From Paracraurococcus ruber (GTDB lineage: Bacteria; Pseudomonadota; Alphaproteobacteria; Acetobacterales; Acetobacteraceae): 64,000 bases of DNA. Of this stretch, positions 1-11,288 are shown piece by piece. The position numbers and the translations under genes are program-made. Each line of letters begins with the position of its first letter. Within the stretch, counting starts at the first letter, position 1. The notes under the pieces were generated by a model. The model ran no database searches and was not told the DNA's origin. It was given only the letters and a program-made list of their open reading frames with translations. The stretch spans positions 31,855 to 95,854 of the forward strand of contig NZ_SMOA01000004.1 in the NCBI RefSeq assembly GCF_004353985.1. The letters are read 5' to 3'.

Positions 1-920
1 AGGGCCTGCCCTTCCACCGGGCGGACCGTGCCGTTCCATCGTCGGCAGAGATAGAGCGGCATCAGCAGGTGGAATTTCTCGTAGCCATGCGAGGCGAAGG
101 TGAACGGGCCGAGGCAGGCGGCCGAGACGTCGATGTCCAACTCCTCCTTCAGCTCGCGGATCAACGCCGCCTCCGGCGTCTCGCCGGGCTGCACCTTGCC
201 ACCGGGAAACTCCCATAGCCCCGCGAGCGGCTTGCCCTCGGGCCGGCGCGCCAGGAGCACGCGGTTATCGGGATCGACCAGCGCGACGGCGGCGACCAGC
301 AGCACCGGCTTCCCAGGCGGCGTCGCCGCGCCGGCGGGCGGCGACGGGGGGGCGGCATCGCCAGTGATTTCCTCCCGCCCACCCTCGAACAGCAGCACCG
401 GCATCGGCCCACCACGGGAGAGGAAGGTCTGCACCCCCTCGCCGGCGGGCCGCAGGCCGATGCGCCGCAACACGGCCTGGGACCGTGGGTTGTCCTTCAA
501 TGCGCTCGCTCGGATGGTGGCGATATCGAGCTGCGCCAGCGCCCAGCGGCAGAGCCTGGCGGCCGCCTCCGGCGCCACGCCGTGGCCCCAGAAGCGGCGG
601 CCGACCCAGTAGCCGAGCTCCGCCGCCTTGCCGTCGCGGCTGCGCGTCAGGGCGACGCAGCCGACCAGGACCTCGGCGCCGTTCTCCTCCCCAACGATGG
701 CTAGGTGCCAGGCCTCCCGGGCCGCGATCTGCGCCCAGGTCGAAGCGATCCAGGTATCGGCAAGGTCGCGCGGATAGGGGAAGGGCACGCGTGCCAGGGT
801 TTTCGCCACTTCCCAGTCATTGACCAGGCGATGCAGCGCCGGGGCATCCGCGGTCCGCAGGGGCCGCAGGACCAGCCGCTCGGTCCGGAGCGGGGCGAAA
901 TCGGGAATTGAGGGAGTCAC
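1..920 (-). CDS. Bifunctional GNAT N-acetyltransferase / NUDIX pyrophosphohydrolase (3' end outside window)
   Basis: Read on the minus strand from a GTG at 918-920; the frame stays open to base 1, so the C-terminus is missing. The first ~165 residues look like a RimJ/RimL-type GNAT acetyltransferase (RTERLVLRPLR near the start, then ELGYWVGRRFWGHGVAPEA, the acetyl-CoA loop region). After a Pro/Ala linker (DAAPPSPPAGAATPPGK) a NUDIX domain follows in the same frame: WEFPGGKVQPGETPEAAL and then RELKEELDI form the NUDIX box GX5EX7REUXEEXGU almost completely. The NUDIX half resembles MutT-type 8-oxo-dGTP diphosphatases; the acetyl acceptor of the other half cannot be told. A seven-base C run sits in the linker, but I read it in frame. 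No ATG and no clear Shine-Dalgarno precede the GTG, so the start is uncertain. Confidence 0.8.
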   Translation of the reverse strand, partial: MTPSIPDFAPLRTERLVLRPLRTADAPALHRLVNDWEVAKTLARVPFPYPRDLADTWIASTWAQIAAREAWHLAIVGEENGAEVLVGCVALTRSRDGKAAELGYWVGRRFWGHGVAPEAAARLCRWALAQLDIATIRASALKDNPRSQAVLRRIGLRPAGEGVQTFLSRGGPMPVLLFEGGREEITGDAAPPSPPAGAATPPGKPVLLVAAVALVDPDNRVLLARRPEGKPLAGLWEFPGGKVQPGETPEAALIRELKEELDIDVSAACLGPFTFASHGYEKFHLLMPLYLCRRWNGTVRPVEGQA

Positions 921-1093
921 GGGGCGCGACGGCTCGCTGGCGGGGCTGCCAGGGAGGGGCAGGCCAGTCCCGCTGTCAACGGCAGGGAACGAGGTCGGGC
1001 CCGGCCGGCCACCCCGGCGCGGCAGGCAACGGCAACCGTCCGCATCCCAGCTCGTTCCAGTGGCGCACCACACGACATCCGGCGGAGATCTGC

Positions 1094-1351
1094 ATGCGGC
1101 TGCTGCCATCCCTCGTCCTGGGCCTCATCGCCCTGCCGGCCCTGGGACAAGTGCCGCGGGCCGAGGCACCCCGCCCCGCCCCGCTCGAGGCACGATCCGA
1201 CACCCGGTCCCCCGGGCCGCCGATCGACCAGGGCCCGCGCGACGCGGAGGCGAATGCCGCGCATCGCGGCGGCGGTGCCGTCCTGGAAGGCGCACCCGGG
1301 GCCCCGCCACCGCTGCCGACGCCGGCGCATGACCGGCGGCCAGCCCGCTGA
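1094..1351 (+). CDS. Small exported protein of unknown function
   Basis: 85 residues. An ATG with GGCGGAG a few bases upstream opens a hydrophobic signal peptide (MRLLPSLVLGLIALPALG, likely cut after GQV or AEA). The mature part is short, rich in Pro, Ala, Arg and Asp, and has no cysteine or recognisable domain. It ends 9 bases before the stop of the convergent argJ. It is probably periplasmic and disordered. A chance open frame cannot be excluded at this base composition, but the signal peptide and ribosome site argue for a real gene. Confidence 0.5.
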   Translation: MRLLPSLVLGLIALPALGQVPRAEAPRPAPLEARSDTRSPGPPIDQGPRDAEANAAHRGGGAVLEGAPGAPPPLPTPAHDRRPAR

Positions 1352-1360
1352 GCCGGCGCC

Positions 1361-2599
1361 TCAGCTCCGGTAGGATCCGTTGATGTCGATGTAGCCATGC
1401 GTCAGGTCGCAGGTCCAAACCGTGGAACGGCCCTGGCCCAGGCCGATATCCACGGTGATCTCGACCTCACGGCCCTTCATGTGGGCGACGACCGGCGCCT
1501 CGTCATAGCCGGGCACCACGCCGCCTTCCTTCGCCATCCAGGTGCCGCCGACCGCGACGGACAGGCGGTCGCGGTCCGCCGGCTCGCCGGCCTTGCCCAC
1601 CGCCATGACGATCCGGCCCCAATTGGCGTCCTCGCCGGCGATCGCGGTCTTCACCAGGGGTGAATTCGCGATGCTCATGGCGATCCGCTTGGCCGAGGCG
1701 TCGGAGACCGCGCCGGTCACGGTGATCTCGATCAGCTTCTGCGCCCCCTCGCCGTCTCGCGCGACCATCAGGGCAAGGTCCATCAGCACCTCGTCCAGGG
1801 CGCGGCGGAAATCCGCCAGGATCTCACCGCCGCTCTCCGGCACCGCAGGGTGCCGTGCCTGGCCGGTGGCGAAGAGCAGGACGGTGTCGCTGGTCGAGGT
1901 GTCGGAATCGACAGTCACGCAGTTGAAGCTGCGCTCCGATCCCGCGCTCAGCAGCGCCTGCAGCGCCGGCGCCGGGATGGCGGCATCGGTCGCCAGGAAG
2001 CTCAGCATGGTCGCCATGTCGGGCGCGATCATGCCGCTGCCCTTGGCGATGCCGGCGATGGTCACGCGGGTGCCGCCGATCTCGGCCGTCCGCACTGCCC
2101 CTTTCGGGAAGGTGTCGGTGGTCATGATGCCGCGCGCCGCCTCCTGCCAGCGCGCGGGCGTCAGCGCGGCATGCAGCGCCGGCAGCGCCGCGGTCAGCTT
2201 CTGGTGCGGCATGGTTTCGCCGATCACGCCGGTGGAGGCGAGGAACACCTCCTCCGGCCGGCAGCCGACCAGGCCGGCCGCGGCCCCGGCGGTCGCCTGC
2301 ACCGCGACCCGCCCTGCCCGGCCGGTGAAGACATTGGCATTGCCGGCATTCACCACCAGCGCCCGCGCCGTGCCGCCCGGCAACACCTGGCGGCACCATT
2401 CGACGGGCGCGCCCGGGCATTGGTTGCGCGTGAAGACACCCGCCACGGTGGTGCCCGGGGCGAACTCCATCATGGTCAGGTCGGCCCGCCCCTTGTAGCG
2501 GATGCCCGCCTCGATGACGCCGAGGCGGATGCCGGCGATCGGGGGCATCCCCGGCAGGGGCAGGGCAAGCGGTGAGACGGGCAGGTCCTTGCCGGCCAT
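1361..2599 (-). CDS. argJ: Bifunctional glutamate N-acetyltransferase / amino-acid acetyltransferase ArgJ
   Basis: 412 residues, normal for ArgJ. The enzyme moves the acetyl group from N-acetylornithine to glutamate in the cyclic arginine pathway and in many bacteria also makes N-acetylglutamate from acetyl-CoA. The self-cleavage site is visible as [14 protein letters not shown]: the precursor is cut between Ala196 and Thr197 and Thr197 becomes the nucleophile of the beta chain. Other family blocks are [19 protein letters not shown] and GEDANWGRI, and the conserved C-terminal end. The frame is open about 300 bases further upstream, but that part overlaps the next gene and lacks similarity; [17 protein letters not shown] is the natural start. 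It lies 52 bases downstream of the parvulin gene on the same strand. Confidence 0.97.
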   Translation of the reverse strand: MAGKDLPVSPLALPLPGMPPIAGIRLGVIEAGIRYKGRADLTMMEFAPGTTVAGVFTRNQCPGAPVEWCRQVLPGGTARALVVNAGNANVFTGRAGRVAVQATAGAAAGLVGCRPEEVFLASTGVIGETMPHQKLTAALPALHAALTPARWQEAARGIMTTDTFPKGAVRTAEIGGTRVTIAGIAKGSGMIAPDMATMLSFLATDAAIPAPALQALLSAGSERSFNCVTVDSDTSTSDTVLLFATGQARHPAVPESGGEILADFRRALDEVLMDLALMVARDGEGAQKLIEITVTGAVSDASAKRIAMSIANSPLVKTAIAGEDANWGRIVMAVGKAGEPADRDRLSVAVGGTWMAKEGGVVPGYDEAPVVAHMKGREVEITVDIGLGQGRSTVWTCDLTHGYIDINGSYRS

Positions 2600-2651
2600 G
2601 GCGTTGTCCTCTTCTCGGGGCGGCGGCGGTGCCGCCGTCAGGCAATCATGC

Positions 2652-3638
2652 TCAGCGCCGCTGCGGCGCCGGGCGGGCGCCGGGCTGGGCCGGCGGCGGT
2701 GCGGCGTTGTCGAGCAGGGAACCGCCACCGGCCGGCGCGGGCAGGTCCAGGCGCTCGACCTTGGCATTCGCCCGCACGCGCTGGACCAGGGCGTCCACCT
2801 GCTCCTGCACCAGCTGGTTGCGGATCTGCTGCCGGCTTTCCTCGAAGCCCGGCACCGGCGCGCTGCGCCGCTCCTCCAGCTTGATGACATGCCAGCCGAA
2901 GGCACTGCGGACCGGGGTGGCGCTGACCTCGCCGGGCTTCATGGCGAAGGCGGCCTCGGCGAATTCCGGCACCATGTCGGCCCGCTTGAAGAAGCCGAGG
3001 TCGCCGCCCTCGCGCGAGCCGGGATCGGTCGAGAGCCGGCGGGCGGCGGCGGCGAAATCCTCCCCGCCCTGCACCGCGGCGATGGCCGCCTTCGCCTCGG
3101 CCTCGGAGCGGACGAGGATGTGGCGGGCGCGCACCTCCTCCTCCCCCTGGCGCTTGCCGCTCTCCTGGTCGTAGCGGGCGCGCACCGCCGCGTCAGTGAT
3201 CTGCGGGCCCACCTCGCGGCCGATATAGGCCTGCTGCAGCTCCTGCTCCTCGGCGCGCTGGACGCGGCGGCGCACCTCCGGGTCCTTGTCGAGGCCGGCG
3301 GCGCGGGCGGCAGCGGTGATGGCGCGCTCGGTGATCGTCCGCTCGACCAGCTGGCGGCGCACCTCGGCCGGCAGGACCTGGAGCAGCAGGGCGGGCGGCA
3401 TCGACTTCATGTCGGCCGGCAGGACGTCCTGCGCGGTCTCCAGCACGTCGGACAGGCGGACCGGCTGGCCATCCACGCGGGCGACCAGGGGGTCCTCGGC
3501 GGCGGGGCCGGCGGCCGGCGCGGCATTCGGCGCGCCAGGGGGCTGGGACTGGGTCTGGGACTGGGGCTGGGCCAGGGCACCGAAGGGGCCGAGCGGCAGG
3601 AGCAGCGCGGCGGTCAGCGTCAGGGAACGGGCACGCAT
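2652..3638 (-). CDS. Periplasmic parvulin-type peptidyl-prolyl cis-trans isomerase (PpiC/SurA-like)
   Basis: 328 residues. It starts with a signal peptide ([20 protein letters not shown], cut near ALAQ), then a Gln/Pro/Ala-rich stretch, a SurA-like N-terminal helical chaperone region (about 50-160) and one parvulin domain (about 165-260) with [31 protein letters not shown] and [11 protein letters not shown]. The tail is Pro/Ala-rich. It should help fold outer-membrane or periplasmic proteins. It is divergent from secA across 270 bases and precedes argJ, an arrangement joining export and folding genes. The open frame continues antisense through all of secA, but the signal peptide sets the start. 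Confidence 0.9.
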   Translation of the reverse strand: MRARSLTLTAALLLPLGPFGALAQPQSQTQSQPPGAPNAAPAAGPAAEDPLVARVDGQPVRLSDVLETAQDVLPADMKSMPPALLLQVLPAEVRRQLVERTITERAITAAARAAGLDKDPEVRRRVQRAEEQELQQAYIGREVGPQITDAAVRARYDQESGKRQGEEEVRARHILVRSEAEAKAAIAAVQGGEDFAAAARRLSTDPGSREGGDLGFFKRADMVPEFAEAAFAMKPGEVSATPVRSAFGWHVIKLEERRSAPVPGFEESRQQIRNQLVQEQVDALVQRVRANAKVERLDLPAPAGGGSLLDNAAPPPAQPGARPAPQRR

Positions 3639-3717
3639 GCGGAACAAAACCCTTCGGACGGCGCGGGACAATGGCGGATGCCGCCGGGCGCGGCAACCGG
3701 CGGAGGCGCCGTCGACG

Positions 3718-3746
3718 TTGACCCGGCCGCCCCGCTTGCCTATCTC
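3718..3746 (+). promoter_or_regulatory. Candidate sigma-70-like promoter for secA
   Basis: TTGACC at 3718-3723 and TATCTC at 3741-3746 are separated by 17 bases, in the 270-base region between the divergent parvulin and secA genes and about 160 bases before the secA start. The -35 box is good, the -10 is weak. No transcript data are available, so this is a pattern match only. Confidence 0.35.
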
Positions 3747-3908
3747 TCGCGGCAGCGCCGGGGTCGCGCAGCACCCGCCGCCCGGAAGGGCCTGGGGCCC
3801 GGACAGGCCCCCTTCCCCGACCGTTACCAAGCCGTCTCGCCTGCGGCGCCGGTGCGGCCGCGGCCCACGCGGACCGGCCGGCGCCCTCCCCGGAGTTCCA
3901 AGGCCCGC

Positions 3909-6641
<2,733 letters not shown>

Positions 6642-6645
6642 GGGA

Positions 6646-7425
6646 TTGCGGAAGGCTGCCCGTCGGCTCCCGCCTGAGACAGGACGGCGGCCAGACTTCG
6701 CGGGACAGTCTTTCGCGGGGTCGGCCTCCCCGCAGCCTTCGGGTGCGGCGGCGGGCCTGGCCACACGGCTGCTGCATCAGGACGACCGGCTCCTGATCCT
6801 CGACAAGCCGGCCGGCCTGCCGGTGCATGCCGGTCCTCGGGGCGGGCCCTCGCTCGAGGATTGGCTGCCGGCGCTGGCGCTGGGCAAGCGCCGCATCCCA
6901 CAGCCGGCGCATCGGCTGGATACCGATACCGCCGGCTGCCTGGTCCTGGGCCGGACCAAGCCGGCGCTGGCCGAACTCGGTGCCCTCTTCGCCAGCGGGC
7001 AGGTGGCCAAGACCTACTGGGCAGTGGTCCGCGGCGCGCCCAATGCAGGCGCGCCCGATGCAGCGGATGGCGTCGTGGCGGCGCCGCTGCTGAAGCGCAG
7101 CACGGCCAAGGAGGGCTGGCGCATGGTGGTGGACCCGGCCGGACAGCCGGCCAGCACCGCCTGGCGCGTCCTCGGCGCGGCCGACGGCCTCACCTGGCTG
7201 GAACTGCACCCGCGTACCGGCCGCACGCACCAGGTGCGCGTGCATTGCGCGCATCTCGGCTGCCCCATCCTGGGCGACCCGCGCTACGGCGGCGGCGAGG
7301 GCCGGTTGCACCTGCTGGCGCGCGGCATTGCCCTGCCGCTCGACCCGCCGGTCGCGGCCACGGCGCCGCCGCCGCCGCATATGCGGGCCGCCCTGGCCGC
7401 CTGCGGCTGGCGGGACGCAACATGA
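6646..7425 (+). CDS. RluA-family pseudouridine synthase
   Basis: About 259 residues. The catalytic motif HRLDTDTAG carries the nucleophilic Asp that isomerises uridine to pseudouridine in rRNA or tRNA. Upstream LLHQDDRLLILDKPAGLPVH and downstream LELHPRTGRTHQVRVH and GCPILGDPRYGG complete the RluA core. There is no N-terminal S4 domain, as in RluA or RluC/TruC-like short forms. No ATG exists in this frame between the secA stop and the first conserved residues near 6765. I chose the TTG at 6646, 4 bases after the secA stop, but a later non-ATG start is possible. The last codon overlaps the ATG of the next gene (ATGA). Confidence 0.85.
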   Translation: MRKAARRLPPETGRRPDFAGQSFAGSASPQPSGAAAGLATRLLHQDDRLLILDKPAGLPVHAGPRGGPSLEDWLPALALGKRRIPQPAHRLDTDTAGCLVLGRTKPALAELGALFASGQVAKTYWAVVRGAPNAGAPDAADGVVAAPLLKRSTAKEGWRMVVDPAGQPASTAWRVLGAADGLTWLELHPRTGRTHQVRVHCAHLGCPILGDPRYGGGEGRLHLLARGIALPLDPPVAATAPPPPHMRAALAACGWRDAT

Positions 7426-7796
7426 TCGCGGCGCTGGTCCTCGCGCTCCTGGCCCTGGTCGCACCAGCCGCGGCGCAGACGCCCCGCTGCGGCTTCGGCC
7501 AGGGGCTGGAGGCGCTGCGCGAGGCCGGCCGGCAGGTGCAGGCGGGCCTTGCTGCAGACGACCTCCTGGCCGGGCGGGCAGCGGCCGAGGCCGCGGCGGA
7601 GCGGCTGGAGGAAGCGACCCGACGCTTCGCCGGGTGCGGCTGTCCGCGGGTTGCCGAGGAAGCGCGCGCCTCGCGCGGCCTGGCGGAGCAGGCGCGGTTC
7701 GAGACCAGCCTCGATGACTTGCGGCGCCCGCTTGGCCGCATCCGATTCACGCTGGAGGAAGCGCGCCGGATCATCGATCGAAGCGGCTGCGGCTGA
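7422..7796 (+). CDS. Small exported helical protein with cysteines, unknown function
   Basis: 124 residues. Its ATG overlaps the stop of the pseudouridine synthase (ATGA), so translation is probably coupled. A signal peptide is clear (MIAALVLALLALVAPAAAQ). The mature protein contains four or five cysteines (PRCGFG, GCGCP, RSGCG at the very end) and otherwise long Ala/Glu/Arg-rich helices (LAGRAAAEAAAERLEEATRR, IRFTLEEARRIID). I do not recognise the family. The pattern suggests a disulfide-bonded periplasmic helical hairpin. Confidence 0.7.
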   Translation: MIAALVLALLALVAPAAAQTPRCGFGQGLEALREAGRQVQAGLAADDLLAGRAAAEAAAERLEEATRRFAGCGCPRVAEEARASRGLAEQARFETSLDDLRRPLGRIRFTLEEARRIIDRSGCG

Positions 7797-8480
7797 TCTC
7801 GCGGCAGGCTCGAGCGGATCGCGGCGCGGCACACTGCCGCCGGGCCTGAAGCCGCTCCCAGCCAAGGGGGGACGCAGCGCTTCGCGCCCATGGCCAGCCC
7901 GCGATGGAGGGTCTTCGATCCTCCCCGCCCCTCGCCCTCTCTGCCCGGCCTGCCGCCGGCGGGCCTGTACGTCCGCGGGGCGCCTTCGGCGGCGGCCTGC
8001 GCGGTGCTGGCCGCGCCACCGAGCAGCGCCCCGGAGGCTGCCGGGATCATCGGTTCCTCCGGCAGCGACGCCGGCCCGGCCGCTCCGCCGCCGAGCGGCA
8101 GGGTCGCCTCGAGGCGTGCGGGTGCGCTCTCGGCCACCGGCAGGGGCGCGACCACCGGCCCCGCGGCGGCAGAAGGCCAGGGCCAGCCAGGGCGGCGGTC
8201 AGCAAAGCCGGCGCGGCGCGGTCGAGCAGCAGCAACGCGCCGCCGGCTTCGCCAGTCCGGCCGCGCGGGATGCGCAGCAACGGCGCCACCGCAACGCCAT
8301 CGCACGCGACCTCGGGGCCTGCCGACCGGCTGCCGGCATCGCAGCACGGCCCCCGCCGGCAGCGCCAGGGCCCCTCCCGCGATCATCGAAATCCCAAAAG
8401 GCGGCTGGGCGGATCGCAGGCGGCGCTCATTCAACCCGGCCATCGGCACGGACCCATGGGCCTATGCCCGCGGCCCTTTC
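7797..8480. other. 684-base stretch without a supportable gene
   Basis: Between the exported Cys protein and the YaiI gene. Several frames on both strands stay open, but none has a convincing start, domain or steady codon pattern. On the minus strand the best protein-like text changes frame: a hydrophobic opening (MIAGGALALPAGAVL, near 8390), then ALLLLDRAAPALLTAALAGP in another frame, then PVVAPLPVAESAPARLEATL back in the first. This could be a decayed coding region with frameshifts, or chance. I saw no RNA gene here. Confidence 0.4.
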
Positions 8481-8975
8481 CTACTCGAAGCTCACCCAGG
8501 GCCGCGGCGGCGGGGCCGACAGGTCGCGCCGGGCCGCCGCAATCTCGGCATCGAGCGCGGAGAGGAAGCGCGAGCGGTCGGCGACGGTCAGCGGCGCCGG
8601 GCCGCCTGTGACCATCCCCCGCTCCCGCATCTCGGAGGAAACGGCGCGGCCGGCGAGCGCATTGCCGATATTGTCCGGCGTCCAGGGCCGGCCCTTGAAG
8701 CCCAGCGCCCGCGCGCCGCGCGCCAGGCAGCGGGAGGCCAGCGGGATATCGGCGGTGACGCAGACATCGCCGCGGCCGGCCCGCTCGGCGATCCAGTCAT
8801 CCGCCTTGTCGGCGCCCTCCGCAACGACGACCATCTCGACATTCGGCAGGCCGGGCGGCCGCACCGGGCGGCTGCCGTTGCTGACGACCTTCACCGGCAG
8901 CGACAGGCGGGTGGCGACGCGGAACACCTCGTCGCGCACCGGGCAGGCATCGCCATCCACATAGATCACCGTCAC
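8481..8975 (-). CDS. YaiI/YqxD (UPF0178) family protein
   Basis: 164 residues, normal family length. The start MTVIYVDGDACPVRDEV contains the family's hallmark DGDACPV; further blocks are SNGSRPVR, ADKADDWI, VTADIPLASRCL and NIGNAL. The fold is PIN/NYN-like with conserved acidic residues, which suggests a nuclease, but the function of the family is not established. The start codon is GTG at 8973-8975 and overlaps the stop of pbpC by 4 bases (GTGA), so it is probably the last gene of the alpha-2-macroglobulin/pbpC operon. Confidence 0.92.
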   Translation of the reverse strand: MTVIYVDGDACPVRDEVFRVATRLSLPVKVVSNGSRPVRPPGLPNVEMVVVAEGADKADDWIAERAGRGDVCVTADIPLASRCLARGARALGFKGRPWTPDNIGNALAGRAVSSEMRERGMVTGGPAPLTVADRSRFLSALDAEIAAARRDLSAPPPRPWVSFE

Positions 8976-11122
8976 CGCACCCGCACCTCCGCCCGCGCCG
9001 CGGCGCCCGCCGCGTCCAGCACCGTCACCCGATAGAAGCCCGGTCCGGGCGGCGTCCAGGCCGCCTCCCGCCGGGCCGGCTCCGCCGGCAGGGGCGTGCC
9101 ATCCACCAGGAAGGTCAGTGGCCGGCGGCCGCCGGCGGCGCGCAGCGTCACCGCGGCGCCGGGGTCGGCCAGCACGGCGCCAGGCGGCGGGAAGGTCAGG
9201 CGCAGCCGGTCCACAGCCTCGGCCGTCGGCGGCGGGGCGGCGAGGCGGACCGGCAGCCCTTCGCGTGGCGCGGGCGGCAGCCGTTCGATGATGCGGGCCA
9301 GGATCGGCAGGGCGGTACGGGCGCCGGTCGCGCCCAGGGACCCATGGATCAACGGCGTGCCGTCCGGCCGCCCGACCCAGACGCCGACCACATGCCGGGC
9401 ATCGAGGCCGAGCGCCCAGGCATCGCGTCCGCCCCAGCTCGTGCCAGTCTTCCAGGCGATGCCGGGCGGGCCGCCGCCGGGGAAAGGCTGCACCAGCACG
9501 GCGGTGGCCGAAGCCGCGGCGCGTGGCGCAAAGGCGGGGCGTCGCGCCTCCGGCGGGCCCGGCACCAGGCGCAACGGCATGGCCTGCCCGGCATCGCCGA
9601 GCGCCGCATAGAGCGCGACCATGTCCCGCAGCGTGGTCCCGAACCCACCGAGCGCCAGGGGCAGGGAGGGGTCGGCGCCCGGCGGCAGGCGCGGCGGCGC
9701 GCCGGCGGCCTTCAGGGCGGCGGCGAAGCGGATGGGGCCAAGCTCGTTCAGCAGTGCCACCGCCGGCTGGTTCAGCGATTGCCGCAAGGCATCCGCCACG
9801 GTGATGCGGCCGGCGAAGCCGCGGTCGAAATTCTCCGGCGCATAGGCGCCGAAGCGGCGCGGCAGGTCGGCGATCAGGGTCTCCGGCGCGGCCAGCCCGG
9901 CCTCGAAGGCCAGCGCATAGAGCGCAGGCTTGAGGGCGGAGCCAGGCGAGCGGATGGCCCGCGTCAGGTCGAGCGCGCCGGCACGCGCCTCGGCGCCGAA
10001 TGCGCCGCCGACCAGGGCGCGGACCTCGCGGCTGCGAAGGTCCGCGACGAGGATGGCGAGGGACGCACGCTCCGGCAGGCCGCGCAGCGCCTCGGCGGCA
10101 ATGGCCTCGACCGCCCGCTGCAATGGCAGGTCGAGCGTGGTGCCGATCCGGCCGCCGCCCTGCCGAGGGGTGCGGGCGGGAGGCTGGCCGCTCGGCATGC
10201 CGGGCGCGCTGCGCCCGGGTCCGGCGCTTGCAGGCTTTGTGTCGACCGCCGTCTCCAAGGCCGCGGGCAGGCGCGCCGCGGTCGCGGCGGCCATGGCAGA
10301 GCCGCTCCGACCGCCCGGGGCCAGGGATGATGGCGACGCCAGCTCCCGCGCCAGATGCGGCGCGTGGCGCGGCATGGGGCGGCGGGCAGCCGGCACCGGT
10401 TCGGCGAGCGCCAGGTCAGCCGCGCCCAGCCCCGGCACGCCGGCGGCGCGCCGGGCGAGGATGGCATCGCGGGCGGCCAGCGCCGCGGCGGGGTGGCGGT
10501 CCGGCCGCAGCGCCTCCGGCCGGCGGGGGATGGCGACCAGCAGCGCCGCCTCGGCGGGGTCGAGCTGCTGCGCCGGCCGGCCGAACCAGGCGAGGGAGCC
10601 GGCCCGCACCCCTTCCAGGTTGCCGCCCATGGGGGCGAGGGTGAGCCAGATGCCGAGGATCTCGTCCTTGGTGAAGCGGGCCTCCAGCTGCAGGGCGCGC
10701 AGGATCTCGATCGCCTTGCTGCGAAGGGTGCGCGGCCGGGGTTCCAGCAGGCGGGCGGCCTGCATGGTCAGGGTCGAGCCGCCGGAGACAACGCGGCCGG
10801 CATGCAGCCATTGGCCGGCCGCGCGTGCCAGCGCCAGCGGATCGACGCCGGGATGCGCATGGAAGCGCCGATCCTCCGCGGCGATGAGCATGGCGATGAG
10901 GTGGGGCGGCACCTCGGCGCTGGTGGTCGCCAGCCGCCAGGTGCCGCCCGGGACGGGCAGGACGGAGAGGGTCCGGCCCTCGCGGTCGAGCACCTCGGTG
11001 CCGACCGCGTGCAGGCGGGAGAGGTCGGGCGGGGCCAGCCTGTCCAGTGCCAGGGCCGCAAGGAGAAGGGCGGCGCTGGCGAGGAGGGCGCGCCGCGCCC
11101 GCCGGCCAGGGCGATGGGCCAT
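8972..11122 (-). CDS. pbpC: Penicillin-binding protein 1C (transglycosylase/transpeptidase-like)
   Basis: 716 residues, membrane-anchored by a segment near residues 10-30. The GT51 transglycosylase domain shows EDRRFHAHPGVDP, GGSTLTMQAARLLEPR and KDEILGIWLTLAPMGGN. The transpeptidase-like domain has SALK in RSPGSALKPALYAL, SLNQPA and WKTGTSWGG; the C-terminal PBP1C-specific beta domain follows (RRPLTFLVDGTPL). Between the two domains lies a Pro/Ala/Ser-rich insert of about 60 residues (roughly 10150-10335) not usual in the family. The ATG at 11120-11122 has GGAG nine bases upstream; an ATG nine codons earlier has no such site. The gene follows the alpha-2-macroglobulin gene after 166 bases, the same pairing as yfhM-pbpC in Escherichia coli. 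Confidence 0.95.
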   Translation of the reverse strand: MAHRPGRRARRALLASAALLLAALALDRLAPPDLSRLHAVGTEVLDREGRTLSVLPVPGGTWRLATTSAEVPPHLIAMLIAAEDRRFHAHPGVDPLALARAAGQWLHAGRVVSGGSTLTMQAARLLEPRPRTLRSKAIEILRALQLEARFTKDEILGIWLTLAPMGGNLEGVRAGSLAWFGRPAQQLDPAEAALLVAIPRRPEALRPDRHPAAALAARDAILARRAAGVPGLGAADLALAEPVPAARRPMPRHAPHLARELASPSSLAPGGRSGSAMAAATAARLPAALETAVDTKPASAGPGRSAPGMPSGQPPARTPRQGGGRIGTTLDLPLQRAVEAIAAEALRGLPERASLAILVADLRSREVRALVGGAFGAEARAGALDLTRAIRSPGSALKPALYALAFEAGLAAPETLIADLPRRFGAYAPENFDRGFAGRITVADALRQSLNQPAVALLNELGPIRFAAALKAAGAPPRLPPGADPSLPLALGGFGTTLRDMVALYAALGDAGQAMPLRLVPGPPEARRPAFAPRAAASATAVLVQPFPGGGPPGIAWKTGTSWGGRDAWALGLDARHVVGVWVGRPDGTPLIHGSLGATGARTALPILARIIERLPPAPREGLPVRLAAPPPTAEAVDRLRLTFPPPGAVLADPGAAVTLRAAGGRRPLTFLVDGTPLPAEPARREAAWTPPGPGFYRVTVLDAAGAAARAEVRVR

Positions 11123-11229
11123 GATCGCCTCCGACGCCGTCGAAGCCATGCGGGGACGCCGTCGCTGTGGGTGCGGGGTTCCGGCCGGACCCGAGGGGTC
11201 CGCTGGCCCATCGGCCTTCGGCGGCGAAC

Positions 11230-11264
11230 CGAACGCAAGCGTTCGATGGGGGGCTGCGCCCCCC
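11230..11264. repeat. Two adjacent palindromes between the alpha-2-macroglobulin gene and pbpC
   Basis: A perfect 7-bp stem CGAACGC-AA-GCGTTCG (11230-11245) is followed by GGGGGGC-TGC-GCCCCCC (11248-11264). No T run follows on either strand. The second hairpin belongs to a form seen at several other intergenic sites in the window. It may end or weaken transcription between the two genes, or act as an REP-like element. Confidence 0.6.
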
Positions 11265-11288
11265 TCGATGACGCGGCGCATTGGCACG

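Noticed and set aside
2502..3908. Plus-strand upstream extension of the secA frame
   Set aside because: It is antisense to the parvulin gene and has no similarity to SecA.
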